DNA of 64,000 nt from Serpentinimonas maccroryi. Its GTDB lineage: Bacteria; Pseudomonadota; Gammaproteobacteria; Burkholderiales; Burkholderiaceae_C. Below are positions 49,347 to 58,520 of the stretch, piece by piece (the first letter of the stretch is position 1; each line of letters opens with the position of its first letter). The notes under the pieces are model-generated. The model was given only the letters and a program-made list of their open reading frames with translations. It did no database searches and was not told the DNA's origin. The position numbers and the translations under genes are program-made. The stretch spans positions 1,178,001-1,242,000 of the forward strand of contig NZ_AP014569.1 of assembly GCF_000828915.1 (NCBI RefSeq), written 5' to 3'.

Positions 49347-50044
49347 TGCAGGGCCGATTTCCTTTCCTCTTCGCTGGCGTGGCGCACGTCGGCACCTTTG
49401 ACGACGTAAATCGTGGCTTCGGCGATGTTTTTGGCGTGATCGCCGACGCGCTCGATGGCCTTGGCCAAAAACAACAGATTGAGGCTGCTGCCGATGGTGC
49501 GCGGGTCTTCCATCATGTAGGTGATGAGCTTGCGCGTGTAACCGGCGTAATCTTCATCGAGCCGGTCGTCCGAATTGATGACCGTGTTGGCCGCATGGGC
49601 ATCAAGGCGAGCAAAAGCGTCCAGGGTTTGGTGCAGCTGCTCGATGGCATACGACAAACTGGATTCCAGATCCCCACTGGGCAAGGCGCGCGGCGCCCCG
49701 GCCTGAATGTGCGCCCGAATGAGCTTGGCAATGCGCGCCGCTTTGTCGCCCACCCGCTCGAGGTTCATGACCACACGCGACAAGGCCACCAGCAAGCGCA
49801 AGTCGCGCGCCGTGGGCTGGCGCCGGCTCATGGTGCTGGTGATTTCGTAATCGATTTCGACTTCAAAATTATTCACCAGCGCCTCTTGCTGGAGCACCTG
49901 CTGCACGGTCTCGAGGCTGAGGTGATGCAAGGCGTATATGCACTGGCGCAGCTGGGATTCGACCAAGCCGCCCATTTCGAGCATGCGGGCGGTGGCGTGG
50001 GCCAGTTCGGCTTCGAACTGGCTGGAGAGCAGTTTTTCACTCAT
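49343..50044 (-). CDS. phoU: Phosphate signalling protein PhoU
   Basis: A 233-residue helical protein with two PhoU three-helix repeats. The metal-binding signature (E/D)xxxD is visible as NLERVGDKAARIAKL in the first repeat and AIERVGDHAKNIAEA in the second. PhoU connects PstB to PhoR and keeps the regulon off when phosphate is ample. It lies 2 bp after pstB of the second operon. No second phoU is present in the window for the first pst operon. Confidence 0.96.
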   Translation of the reverse strand: MSEKLLSSQFEAELAHATARMLEMGGLVESQLRQCIYALHHLSLETVQQVLQQEALVNNFEVEIDYEITSTMSRRQPTARDLRLLVALSRVVMNLERVGDKAARIAKLIRAHIQAGAPRALPSGDLESSLSYAIEQLHQTLDAFARLDAHAANTVINSDDRLDEDYAGYTRKLITYMMEDPRTIGSSLNLLFLAKAIERVGDHAKNIAEATIYVVKGADVRHASEEERKSALQ

Positions 50045-50046
50045 GA

Positions 50047-50823
50047 TCAACCAAACCTTCCTGTGATGTAGTCTTCGGTCTCGGTGCGCTTGGGCTTGAA
50101 GAAAATCTGTTCGGTGGCGCCGTACTCCATCAGCTCGCCCAAGTACATGTAGGCGGTGTAGTCGCTGCAACGCGCCGCCTGCTGCATGTTGTGGGTGACG
50201 ATGGCGATGGTGTAGTCTTTTTTGAGTTCGTGCACCAGTTCCTCGACCTTGCCGGTCGAGATCGGGTCCAGCGACGCCGTGGGCTCGTCGAGCAGCAGCA
50301 CCGAGGGCTTGACCGCCACGCTGCGCGCGATGCACAGGCGCTGCTGCTGCCCGCCCGACAGGCTCAGGCCGCTTTGCTTGAGCTTGTCTTTGACTTCGTT
50401 CCAGAGTGCGGCTTTGCTCAGGGCCCACTGCACGCGCTCGTCCATGTCGGCGCGGCTGAGTTTTTCGTAGAGCTTGACGCCAAATGCGATGTTGTCGTAG
50501 ATCGACATCGGAAACGGCGTCGGTTTTTGGAACAACATGCCGATGCGCGCGCGCAGCAGGTTCAAGTCCTGCTTTTCGTCGAGGATGTTTTGGCCATAAA
50601 AGCTGATCAAGCCCTCGGCGCGCTGGCCCGGGTACAGGCTGTACATGCGATTCAGGGTGCGCAGCAGCGTCGATTTGCCGCAACCCGAGGGGCCGATAAA
50701 GGCCGTGACCTTGCGCTCGATGATGTCGAGGTTGACGGTTTTCAGGGCATGAAAGCCGCCGTAGTAAAAGTTGAGGTTGCGCACCTCGATGGCGTTGCGT
50801 GGCTCGATAGAGGCTTCAGACAT
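50047..50823 (-). CDS. pstB: Phosphate ABC transporter ATP-binding protein PstB, second copy
   Basis: A 258-residue ATPase with Walker [11 protein letters not shown]-loop [10 protein letters not shown], signature LSGGQQQR and Walker [14 protein letters not shown]. It ends with [10 protein letters not shown]. The sequence differs clearly from the first PstB (for example [17 protein letters not shown] here against [18 protein letters not shown] there), so the two are old paralogues or separately acquired. It is 32 bp after pstA and 2 bp before phoU. Confidence 0.96.
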   Translation of the reverse strand: MSEASIEPRNAIEVRNLNFYYGGFHALKTVNLDIIERKVTAFIGPSGCGKSTLLRTLNRMYSLYPGQRAEGLISFYGQNILDEKQDLNLLRARIGMLFQKPTPFPMSIYDNIAFGVKLYEKLSRADMDERVQWALSKAALWNEVKDKLKQSGLSLSGGQQQRLCIARSVAVKPSVLLLDEPTASLDPISTGKVEELVHELKKDYTIAIVTHNMQQAARCSDYTAYMYLGELMEYGATEQIFFKPKRTETEDYITGRFG

Positions 50824-50855
50824 ATACGAATTTCCAGTTTGCAGAAGGACTTAAT

Positions 50856-51710
50856 TTAGACTTTGACGCGCTCACGGAACAAAATGCGTGCCGTGATGTT
50901 GATCGCCAGCACCGTCAAGGTGATGAGCAAAGCGCCCGCCCAAGCGAGCTCGTTCCAGTTGTCGAATGGGCTCATGGCCATGTGGTAGATCCAGACCGGC
51001 AGGTTGGCCATGGGGCCGTCCATGTCGAGGGTGAAGAACTGGTTGTTGAGCGCGGTAAAGAGCAGCGGCGCGGTCTCGCCACTGATGCGCGCCAGCGCCA
51101 GCAGCACGCCGGTGATGACGCCGGCGCGGGCGCCGCGCAGCACCACCATGGTCGCCACCTTCCAGTGCGGCGCGCCGAGCGCGAACGCGGCCTCGCGCAA
51201 GCTGCCGGGGATCATGCGCATCATGTTTTCGGTGGTTTTGATCACCACCGGAATGGCGATCAGCGACAGCGCGATCATGCCGGCATAGCCCGAAAAATTG
51301 CCCATGGTCATGACCACGACCGCAAACACGAACAAGCCCAGCACCACCGACGGCGCCGAGAGCATGACCTCGTTGACGAAGCGCGTGACGCTGGCGGTCT
51401 TGTTGGCGTCGCCAAACTCGGCCAAGTAAATGCCGGCCAAGACACCGATCGGGGTCGAGATCAGCACCGCGCAGCCGACCATGATCAAACTGCCGACGAT
51501 GGCGTTGCGCAAGCCGCCGCCGGGCGTGCCGGGCGCGGGTGTGTCTTGGGTGAAGATTTCCCAATCGAGGGCGTAAAAGCCATTGGAAAACAGCACGAAC
51601 AAAATCCAGACCAGCACCGCCAGCCCGATCAACGAGGCGACGCCAGAAAAGGCCATGATGGCAGCGTTTTTGCGCCGGCGCTGGTTGTAGAGCGATTGGT
51701 TGATTTGCAT
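50856..51710 (-). CDS. pstA: Phosphate ABC transporter permease PstA, second copy
   Basis: A 284-residue permease with six helices, the first at about 18-45. A periplasmic loop (WEIFTQDTPAPGTPGGGLRNA) follows; the coupling loop is EAAFALGAPHWKVATMVVLRGARAG, then ARISGETAPLLFTA. This is the canonical E. coli-like PstA. It begins 1 bp after the pstC stop. Confidence 0.95.
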   Translation of the reverse strand: MQINQSLYNQRRRKNAAIMAFSGVASLIGLAVLVWILFVLFSNGFYALDWEIFTQDTPAPGTPGGGLRNAIVGSLIMVGCAVLISTPIGVLAGIYLAEFGDANKTASVTRFVNEVMLSAPSVVLGLFVFAVVVMTMGNFSGYAGMIALSLIAIPVVIKTTENMMRMIPGSLREAAFALGAPHWKVATMVVLRGARAGVITGVLLALARISGETAPLLFTALNNQFFTLDMDGPMANLPVWIYHMAMSPFDNWNELAWAGALLITLTVLAINITARILFRERVKV

Positions 51711-51711
51711 A

Positions 51712-52701
51712 TCAGTATCCTTTGCTGCCCTTGCCTTCTTCGACCCGCAAAATCAGCAGCCGCGCCAGCGCCAGCACCACAAAGGTCAGGATAAAGAGCA
51801 GGAAACCGAGCGCAAACAGGGTGTGCATGTGCATGCCAAAGGACTCGGCAAACTCGTTGGCCAGCGCCGAGGTGATCGACACGCCCGGCGCGTTGATGGT
51901 CTCGGGGATGCGGTGTGCGTTGCCGATGACGAAGGTCACGGCCATGGTCTCGCCCAGCGCGCGCCCCAAGCCCAACATCACGGCCCCGACCACGCCCTTG
52001 AAGGCGTAGGGCATGACCACATGGCGCACCACTTCGGTGGTGGTGGCACCCAAGCCATAGGCCGATTCGCGCAGGATTTGCGGCACCACTTCAAACACGT
52101 CGCGCGTGACGGCGGCCATGTAGGGCAGCACCATAAACGACAGGATGATGCCGGCGGCCAAAATGCCCAGTCCGTTGGGCACGCCGCCAAAGATGGCGCC
52201 GATGATGGGCATCCCGGCCATCAGCTCTTGCACCGGAATTTGAAAGTAGTCGGCAAACAGCGGCGCAAACACGAACAGGCCGAACATGCCGTAGATGATG
52301 GACGGGATGGCGGCCAGCAGCTCGACCGCCGTACCCAGCGGCCGGCGCAGCCAGACCGGGCAGGTTTCGCTGAGGAACAACGCGATGCCAAAGGCCAGCG
52401 GCACGCCGATGATCATGGCAATGGCCGAAGTGGCCAAGGTGCCGATGATGGCCATGAGGGCGCCGAACTGCTCGTTGACCACGTCCCACTCGGCGGTCCA
52501 GATGAAGGCAAAGCCGAACTCGCGAAACGCCGGCCAGGCGTTGATGAACAGGGTGACGATGATGCCGATGAGCGCCATCAGCACCAACACGGCAAAGGCT
52601 TGCGAGACGCGGTAAAAAAGGGCGTCGTGCAAGCGCTGGCGCTTGGCGATAGCGAGCACGTGGGGGTGGCCCAAGTCGTGCGCTTGGATAGGGGTGGACA
52701 T
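51712..52701 (-). CDS. pstC: Phosphate ABC transporter permease PstC, second copy
   Basis: A 329-residue permease. The cytoplasmic N-terminus is about 30 residues; the first helix (AFAVLVLMALIGIIVTLFI) and the family string FGFAFIWTAEWDVVNEQFGALMAI follow. The coupling loop is ESAYGLGATTTEVVRHVVMPYAFKG, then GLGRALGETMAVTFVIGNAH. ATG 52701 gives a usual N-terminus; ATG 52740 would add 13 residues, and neither has a clear SD. A 158-bp gap with a stem-loop separates it from pstS. Confidence 0.94.
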   Translation of the reverse strand: MSTPIQAHDLGHPHVLAIAKRQRLHDALFYRVSQAFAVLVLMALIGIIVTLFINAWPAFREFGFAFIWTAEWDVVNEQFGALMAIIGTLATSAIAMIIGVPLAFGIALFLSETCPVWLRRPLGTAVELLAAIPSIIYGMFGLFVFAPLFADYFQIPVQELMAGMPIIGAIFGGVPNGLGILAAGIILSFMVLPYMAAVTRDVFEVVPQILRESAYGLGATTTEVVRHVVMPYAFKGVVGAVMLGLGRALGETMAVTFVIGNAHRIPETINAPGVSITSALANEFAESFGMHMHTLFALGFLLFILTFVVLALARLLILRVEEGKGSKGY

Positions 52702-52817
52702 AGGGAGGTCGAGCGTCGTAGTGGAACTGGCGCTTATCATAATCAGCCCAGACTAGGTAGAGGTAGATAAATTGCAATCCGCCGACCGCCCAGAGACGGC
52801 ACGGCGGATGCACCGCT

Positions 52818-52844
52818 GTTGCCGCACTACGGGCGCACGGCAAC
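52818..52844 (-). other. Stem-loop between pstS and pstC of the second operon
   Basis: GTTGCCG (52818-52824) and CGGCAAC (52838-52844) form a perfect 7-bp stem around a 13-nt loop, 16 nt downstream of the pstS stop. There is no T-tract. Its place after the gene for the abundant binding protein suggests mRNA stabilisation or partial termination that keeps pstS expression above pstCAB; this is inference. Confidence 0.5.
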
Positions 52845-52859
52845 GTCATCGGCAGCGGC

Positions 52860-53900
52860 TTAAGCGCGGCGAATCTGGTTCCAGACCCGGGTCCGAATGG
52901 CTTCGGCCAAGGTGTCTGGGATCGGCACGAAGTCCATCTCCAGCGCCAAGGCGTCGCCATTGCGGAAGGCCCAGTCGAAGTAGGCCAGCACGGCGTTGCT
53001 TTCGGCCACGTTGGCCGGTTGCTTGTACATCAGGATGAACGAAGCCGTGGCCATGGGCCACGAGTTGGCACCGGCGGCGTTGACCATCGACACGCCCATG
53101 CCCGGCACGCTGAACCAGTCGATGGCGGCGGCGGCGGCCGAGAAGGTGCGGTCATCGGGCTGGACGAAGTTACCGGCGGCGTTTTGCATCGCCATGTGCG
53201 GGATGTTGTTGCGCCGCGCGTACGAGAACTCGACGTAGCCAATCGCCCCGCGGGTGCGCGCCACGATGGCCGACAGGCCTTCGCTGCCGCGACCACCGAT
53301 GGACGAAGCCGCCGGCCAGCGCACGGTGGCACCGCGGCCAATGCTGCTGGCCCACTCCGGGCTCACGGCCGAGAGGTAGTCGGTAAAGACAAAGGTGGTG
53401 CCCGAGCCGTCGGCGCGGTGCACCACGGTGATGCCTTGGTTCGGGAAGGTGCGGCCCGGGTTGACGGCGGCAATGCGCGGGTCGTTCCAGTTGACGATGC
53501 GGCCGCTGAACATATCGGCCAACAGCTGGCCGGTCAGGCGCAGCTCGCCGGGGCGAAAGCCTTCGAGGTTGTACATGGGCACGACGCCGGCGATGATGGC
53601 CGGGAACTGCACCATGCCATCGCGCTCGAGATCGGCGCCGGACACTGGGGCGTCGGTGGCACCAAAGGTGACGGTGCGGGCGCGAATCTGGCGGATGCCG
53701 GCCGAAGAGCCGATCGATTGGTAGTTCAGTTGCACGCCGGTCGCGGCGCGGTAGGCTTCAGCCCAGCGGGAGTAAATCGGGAACGGCAGCGATGCGCCGG
53801 CGCCGGTGATGATGGTCGAAGCGGTGGCCAGCTTGGTAAAGCCGCCGGTCATAGCCAGCGCAGCGGTGGCGGCCACGGTTTTCAGGAAAGTGCGTTTCAT
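52860..53900 (-). CDS. pstS: Phosphate ABC transporter substrate-binding protein PstS, second copy
   Basis: A 346-residue binding protein of the classic E. coli type. Residues 1-28 are a signal peptide (cleavage near LATA-STI). The phosphate-binding strings are GAGASLPFPIYSRWAEAY, YQSIGSSAGIRQI, TFGATDAPVS and HRADGSGTTFVFTDYL. AAGGA precedes the ATG by a suitable distance. It heads pstS-pstC-pstA-pstB-phoU-phoB-phoR and has a Pho-box-like site upstream. Confidence 0.96.
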   Translation of the reverse strand: MKRTFLKTVAATAALAMTGGFTKLATASTIITGAGASLPFPIYSRWAEAYRAATGVQLNYQSIGSSAGIRQIRARTVTFGATDAPVSGADLERDGMVQFPAIIAGVVPMYNLEGFRPGELRLTGQLLADMFSGRIVNWNDPRIAAVNPGRTFPNQGITVVHRADGSGTTFVFTDYLSAVSPEWASSIGRGATVRWPAASSIGGRGSEGLSAIVARTRGAIGYVEFSYARRNNIPHMAMQNAAGNFVQPDDRTFSAAAAAIDWFSVPGMGVSMVNAAGANSWPMATASFILMYKQPANVAESNAVLAYFDWAFRNGDALALEMDFVPIPDTLAEAIRTRVWNQIRRA

Positions 53901-53937
53901 CGGGTTCCTTTGGAGGAAGGTTTATGGGACATCCTTG

Positions 53938-53971
53938 ATCCTATGCATGAATTGCGGCAGTTTTGTGACAG
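53938..53971 (-). promoter_or_regulatory. Pho box and -10 of the second pst operon
   Basis: Reading the minus strand, CTGTCAC-AAAA-CTGCCGC (53971 to 53954) matches the PhoB 7-4-7 consensus well in the first half and partly in the second. TAGGAT (53943 to 53938) lies exactly 10 nt downstream as a -10, the standard PhoB-promoter geometry. The pstS ATG is 37 nt further on. Confidence 0.7.
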
Positions 53972-54149
53972 ACTTTTGAATTTTTAACCACGAAGTGTCA
54001 CAAATCGCCCCTTGCTAGCGGTTTCCCCTGATCTTTCTCAGATGACAAGCGCGTGAAATCCCCGCTCGACTGGGTTACAGTAGCGCCATTGCCCCCCAGC
54101 CGCCATTCTTCGGCTTGGTTTTTACCCTCGATTACCCCTAGGAGCACCA

Positions 54150-54812
54150 GTGCCGACCAATCACAAGGACCGCAGTGCCGAGCCCCGCAGCATCGCTGCC
54201 AACCACCCGTTCGAGCACCAGACCCCAAATCGCACAAAGCAAGACTCGCGTTTGGCCGACGCAATGGCTTTTCTGCGCGGCTTCATGGCGCAGCCGATGT
54301 CGGTGGCCTCGGTGGTGCCCAGTTCGCCCTATCTGGAACAAGGTGTGGTGCGCGCCTGCGACTTGGCGCGCGCGCGCTGCGTGATCGAACTCGGGCCCGG
54401 CACCGGCGGCAGCACGCGCGCGCTGCTGCGCGCCATGTCGCCGCAGGCGCGGTTGTTGGCGATCGAGCTCAACCCCGAATTCTCCAACCGACTGCGCCAG
54501 CGCAACCAAGACCAGCGGCTGCTGGTACAAGAAGGCAGCGCCGCCGACCTAGGGCTGCACCTAGAGCGCTGGGGCCTGCCAGCGCCCGATGTGGTGGTCT
54601 CGGGGATTCCGTTTTCCACCCTGCCGGTGCCGGTGGCCCAGAGCATCGTCGCCGCCATCAAGGACCATTTGGCCCCCGGTGGCCGTTTTGTCGCCTACCA
54701 GTTCCGCGCTCATGTGGCCAGTTACACCACGCCGGAGATGGGCGAACCCAGCTTCGAGTGGGAATGGCGCAACGTGCCGCCGATGCGGGTGTTTCGCTGG
54801 CAACAACCCTGA
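54150..54812 (+). CDS. Class I SAM methyltransferase, PmtA-like phospholipid methyltransferase
   Basis: A 220-residue methyltransferase. Motif I is VIELGPGTGGSTRALL, followed by AIELNPEF (motif II acidic residue), and the motif IV region reads DVVVSGIPFSTLP, where SGIPF is typical of PmtA-type phosphatidylethanolamine N-methyltransferases and related rRNA dimethylases. The start is GTG at 54150 with AGGAG 5 nt upstream. It is divergent from the second pst operon across 249 bp. The substrate is inferred; another small lipid is possible. Confidence 0.8.
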   Translation: MPTNHKDRSAEPRSIAANHPFEHQTPNRTKQDSRLADAMAFLRGFMAQPMSVASVVPSSPYLEQGVVRACDLARARCVIELGPGTGGSTRALLRAMSPQARLLAIELNPEFSNRLRQRNQDQRLLVQEGSAADLGLHLERWGLPAPDVVVSGIPFSTLPVPVAQSIVAAIKDHLAPGGRFVAYQFRAHVASYTTPEMGEPSFEWEWRNVPPMRVFRWQQP

Positions 54813-54908
54813 AGCTTCGCTGGGCACCGTGGGCTGCTGGGGCGCTGGCGGCCTGTTTACTCCCGTGCGCCCATGCACACTGATTGATGCACGGCACCAT
54901 CGCGCCCC

Positions 54909-56900
54909 ATGACGCTGCCACCGCTGTTTGAACTCTTGGTGCTGCTGGCCGCTGCGGTGGCGGCGGTGGCGCTGTTTCAGCGCACCGGCATCCCGGCCAG
55001 CTTGGGCTACCTGGCCGTGGGCGCCCTGCTGGGGCCCTACGTGGCCGGCCTCATCAGCCACACCGAGACCATCCGCTTGGTGGCCGAGTTCGGCATCGTG
55101 TTCTTGCTGTTCACGATCGGGCTCAATTTTTCGCTGCCGCAAATCTACGCCCTGCGCCACACCGTGCTCTGGCTGGGCACCGGGCAGGTGGTGCTGACCA
55201 CGGCCGTGGTGGGGCTGGGGGCCTGGGGCTTGGGGCTGGACCCGGTGGCGGCCTTCATCGTCGGGGCGGTGTTTGCCCAGTCATCGACCGTGATCATCGC
55301 GCGCCAGCTCGCCGACCAAGGCGAGGAGCACAGCCGCCACGGCCGCTTGGGGCTGGCGATGTCGGTGTTCCAGGACGTGACCGCGGTGCCGTTCGTGGTC
55401 ATCATCCCGGTGCTGGGCTTGGCGGCGGCGGGCTCACTGGCCGAGCCGCTGGGTTGGGCGCTGCTCAAGGCGCTGCTGGCTTTTGTCTTGGTCTTTTTGG
55501 CTGGGCGCTGGTTGCTGCGGCCGCTGTTTCATGCGATTGCGGTGCGCCGTTCGGCCGAATTGTTCACGCTCACGGTGCTGCTGGTGTCGCTGGCCTCCGC
55601 GGCCATCACCGAAAGCCTCGGGTTGTCGCTGGCCTTTGGCGCCTTTCTGGCCGGCATGATGCTGGGCGAGACCGAGTTCAGGCACCAGATCGAGTCCACC
55701 ATTCGGCCCTTTCGCGACGTGCTGCTGGGGCTGTTTTTCGTCTCGATCGGCATGCTCATCAACCCGGCTGCGTTGCTGGCGATCTGGCCTTGGGCGCTGC
55801 TGGGCGCACTGGCGTTGCTGGCGATCAAGCTGGTGCTGGTGGCGGCGCTGGTGCTGGCCGCGGGCATCGAGCGCCGCACCGCGCTGCGCACCGCGCTCAT
55901 TCTGGCGCTCGGGGGCGAGTTTGGTTTTGCGCTGCTGGCGCTGGGCTTGGCCGGCGGCGGCATCGACGGCCAAGCGGCGCAGATTGCACTCGCTGCGGTG
56001 CTGCTGAGCCTGATCGCTGGGCCGTTCCTGATCCGCTACAGCCAGTTTTTGAGCGACGCGCTGCTGGGCCCAGCCAGCAGCCCGAGCGTGGCCGCCAGCG
56101 CCGCCGCGCAACAGCCACACGCCCACACCAGCCCCAAGCTGAGCCAGCACGTGATTTTGTGTGGCTATGGCCGCATCGGCCAGAGCGTGGCCAATTTTCT
56201 CGAGCGCGAAGGCATTGCGCACGTGGCCCTCGACCTCGATCCGGCACTGGTGCGCGACGCCCACGCCGCTGGCGAGCCGGTGTACTATGGCAACGCCGCC
56301 GAAGCCGGCGTGCTCGATGCCGTCGGGCTGGCCAGCGCGCGGTTGCTCATCATCAGCTACGACGACCCGGCGGCGGCGCTCAAGCTGGTGCAGCAGGTGC
56401 GCGCGCAGCACCCCGAGTTGCCGGTGATGGTGCGCACGCGCGACGAAAGCCAGGTCGAGGCCCTGCGCGCCGCCGGCGCCACCGAGGTGGTGCCCGAAAC
56501 GCTCGAAGCCGGCATGATGATGGTCGCGCACGCGCTCACGCTGCTCGAGGTGCCGATGGCGCGCGTGCTGCGGCGCCTGCGCGAGGCGCGCAGCGACCGC
56601 TACCGGTTGCTGCGCGAGCTGTTCCAAGGCGACCCGACGCTGGCCGGGGACGACGCCACGCAAGCGCGCCTGCACTCGGTGGCGCTGCCGCCGGGCAGCA
56701 GCGCCGTGGGCCAGCGCATCGAAGCGCTTGGACTCGAGGCCGACGCGGTCGAAATCACCGCCGTGTTGCGCGCCGGCCAGCGCCTGCTCAACCCCGCCCC
56801 CGATCTGCTGCTGCACAGCGAGGACGTGGTGGTGCTGTTTGGCGCGCCCGAAGCGCTGGCGCGGGTCGAGGCCCGTTTGTCCCCATTCAACCTGAGCTAA
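54909..56900 (+). CDS. CPA2 family cation:proton antiporter with RCK domains (KefB/YbaL type)
   Basis: A 663-residue protein. About 12 membrane helices occupy residues 1-385, with FGIVFLLFTIGLNFSLPQI and the helix-5/6 region AVFAQSSTVIIARQLADQGEE typical of the Na/H exchanger fold. The cytoplasmic TrkA-N domain (about 415-530) has the NAD motif VILCGYGRIGQSVANFLE, followed by a TrkA-C domain (about 580-663). It would exchange K+ or Na+ for H+ under nucleotide control. The gene starts 96 bp after the methyltransferase and ends 7 bp before the Na/Pi gene. Confidence 0.93.
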   Translation: MTLPPLFELLVLLAAAVAAVALFQRTGIPASLGYLAVGALLGPYVAGLISHTETIRLVAEFGIVFLLFTIGLNFSLPQIYALRHTVLWLGTGQVVLTTAVVGLGAWGLGLDPVAAFIVGAVFAQSSTVIIARQLADQGEEHSRHGRLGLAMSVFQDVTAVPFVVIIPVLGLAAAGSLAEPLGWALLKALLAFVLVFLAGRWLLRPLFHAIAVRRSAELFTLTVLLVSLASAAITESLGLSLAFGAFLAGMMLGETEFRHQIESTIRPFRDVLLGLFFVSIGMLINPAALLAIWPWALLGALALLAIKLVLVAALVLAAGIERRTALRTALILALGGEFGFALLALGLAGGGIDGQAAQIALAAVLLSLIAGPFLIRYSQFLSDALLGPASSPSVAASAAAQQPHAHTSPKLSQHVILCGYGRIGQSVANFLEREGIAHVALDLDPALVRDAHAAGEPVYYGNAAEAGVLDAVGLASARLLIISYDDPAAALKLVQQVRAQHPELPVMVRTRDESQVEALRAAGATEVVPETLEAGMMMVAHALTLLEVPMARVLRRLREARSDRYRLLRELFQGDPTLAGDDATQARLHSVALPPGSSAVGQRIEALGLEADAVEITAVLRAGQRLLNPAPDLLLHSEDVVVLFGAPEALARVEARLSPFNLS

Positions 56901-56907
56901 GCGCATC

Positions 56908-58494
56908 ATGACCCTGCAACAACTCACTTGGGCCCTCGGCGGCTTGGCGCTGTTTTTGTTTGCCATGCTGATGATGACCGAGGGCCTCAAGGCCTTTGGC
57001 GGCAGCGGCCTCAAGCGCTTGCTCGGGCGCTGGACTTCGACCCCGCTGCGCGGCGTGTTCGCCGGCATCGCCGTCACGGCGCTGGTGCAGTCGTCGAGCG
57101 CAGTCACGGTGGCGGCCATCGGCTTCGTCAACGCCGGGCTGATGAACCTGCGCCAGGCCTTGGGGGTGATTTTTGGCACCAACGTCGGCACCACCATGAC
57201 CGCTTGGCTGGTGAGCCTGATCGGCTTTGGCTTTGACATCGACGCCTTTGCGCTGCCGATCATCGTCGCTGGGGTGGCCTTGCGCTTGCTGCTGTCAGAC
57301 CAGCGCTACCAGGGCCTGGGCGACGCGCTGATCGGCTTTGGCCTGTTTTTTATGGGGCTGGATCTGCTGCAACAAGCCTTTGGCGGCATGGCTGCCGCCT
57401 ATGGTGCCGATGCGCTTGCCGGTGGCGTGGGCGTGCACTGGGCGGCGGCGCTGGCGCTGGGCTTTGTGGTCACGCTTTTAACGCAGTCGTCCAGCGCCGC
57501 CGTGGCCATCATTCTGACTGCCGCCACCGGCGGCCTGATCGACCTGCCCACCGCTGCGGCGGCGGTGATCGGGGCCAATGTGGGCACCACCGCCACCGCC
57601 GCCTTGGCCGCGCTCAAGGCCACGGCAGCGGCGCGGCGGCTGGCGCTGGGGCACATCGGTTTCAACGTCATCACCGGGGTCGTGGCGCTGCTGCTTTTGC
57701 CCTTGATGCTGTGGCTGATCGACTGGCTGGCCTCTGCCTTGCACCTGCAAGACAACCCGGCGGTGTTTCTGGCGCTGTTTCACACCGTATTCAACGTCAT
57801 GGGGGTGTTGCTGCTGCTGCCCTTTACGCAGCGGCTGGCAGACTGGCTGGAAGGCTTTTTTCGCAGCCACGATGACCAACTGGCGCGCCCGCAGCACCTG
57901 GACCACACCCTAGCCAGCTCACCCGAGCTGGCGCTGGGCGCGGTGCGCGCCGAACTGCCGCGACTGCGCGCCGCCATCGGCAGCGTGGCCACGGCGGCGC
58001 TGGACAACCAGCGCCAAGCCAGCAGCCAGGCCGAGGCCGCGCGCCAGCTGGCCGCCGCCATCACCGAATACATCGCCAGCCTGCGCGCCGCGCGCATGCC
58101 GCGCCAAGTCTCGGACGACCTGACGCTGTGCCTGCGTGCCACGCGCTACTTCGACGAGGCCGGGCGCATGGTCGCCAGCGCCCAGCGCTTGGCCGCTGCA
58201 GCTGCAGCGGCCAACCCGCCCGAAGCCCTGCCCCAACTGCTGGCCGCGGCGCGCACCTGCCTGAGCGCGCCGTGCAGCAGCAACGCGGCCGAACTGGCCG
58301 AATTCGAGCGCCTGTATCAGCACGGCAAAGCCAGCCTGTTGTCGGCGGTGGTGGCGCAGCAGATCGAGGCCGAACGCGCCGACGGCCTGCTCGACGACCT
58401 CAGCCACCTGCGCCGCCTGCTGCAGCAGTGGGTCAAGGCCGACACCATGCTGGCCTGCAGCGACAGCGGCCGACCGGCACCCGAGGGCGCTTGA
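56908..58494 (+). CDS. Na+/phosphate cotransporter with C-terminal PhoU-like domain
   Basis: A 528-residue carrier of the NptA/PF02690 family. Two inverted repeats carry the substrate-site QSSSA motifs, VQSSSAVTVAAIGFVNAG (first) and LTQSSSAAVAIILTAATGG (second), with matching GTNVGTT and GANVGTT strings. Residues about 330-528 are a helical PhoU-like domain, cytoplasmic and probably regulatory. It imports or exports phosphate with Na+. It lies 7 bp after the antiporter gene, suggesting a joint role in ion balance, and converges on parE. Confidence 0.93.
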   Translation: MTLQQLTWALGGLALFLFAMLMMTEGLKAFGGSGLKRLLGRWTSTPLRGVFAGIAVTALVQSSSAVTVAAIGFVNAGLMNLRQALGVIFGTNVGTTMTAWLVSLIGFGFDIDAFALPIIVAGVALRLLLSDQRYQGLGDALIGFGLFFMGLDLLQQAFGGMAAAYGADALAGGVGVHWAAALALGFVVTLLTQSSSAAVAIILTAATGGLIDLPTAAAAVIGANVGTTATAALAALKATAAARRLALGHIGFNVITGVVALLLLPLMLWLIDWLASALHLQDNPAVFLALFHTVFNVMGVLLLLPFTQRLADWLEGFFRSHDDQLARPQHLDHTLASSPELALGAVRAELPRLRAAIGSVATAALDNQRQASSQAEAARQLAAAITEYIASLRAARMPRQVSDDLTLCLRATRYFDEAGRMVASAQRLAAAAAAANPPEALPQLLAAARTCLSAPCSSNAAELAEFERLYQHGKASLLSAVVAQQIEAERADGLLDDLSHLRRLLQQWVKADTMLACSDSGRPAPEGA

Positions 58495-58520
58495 GACTCA
58501 GGCGTCAATCAGACCATCTA

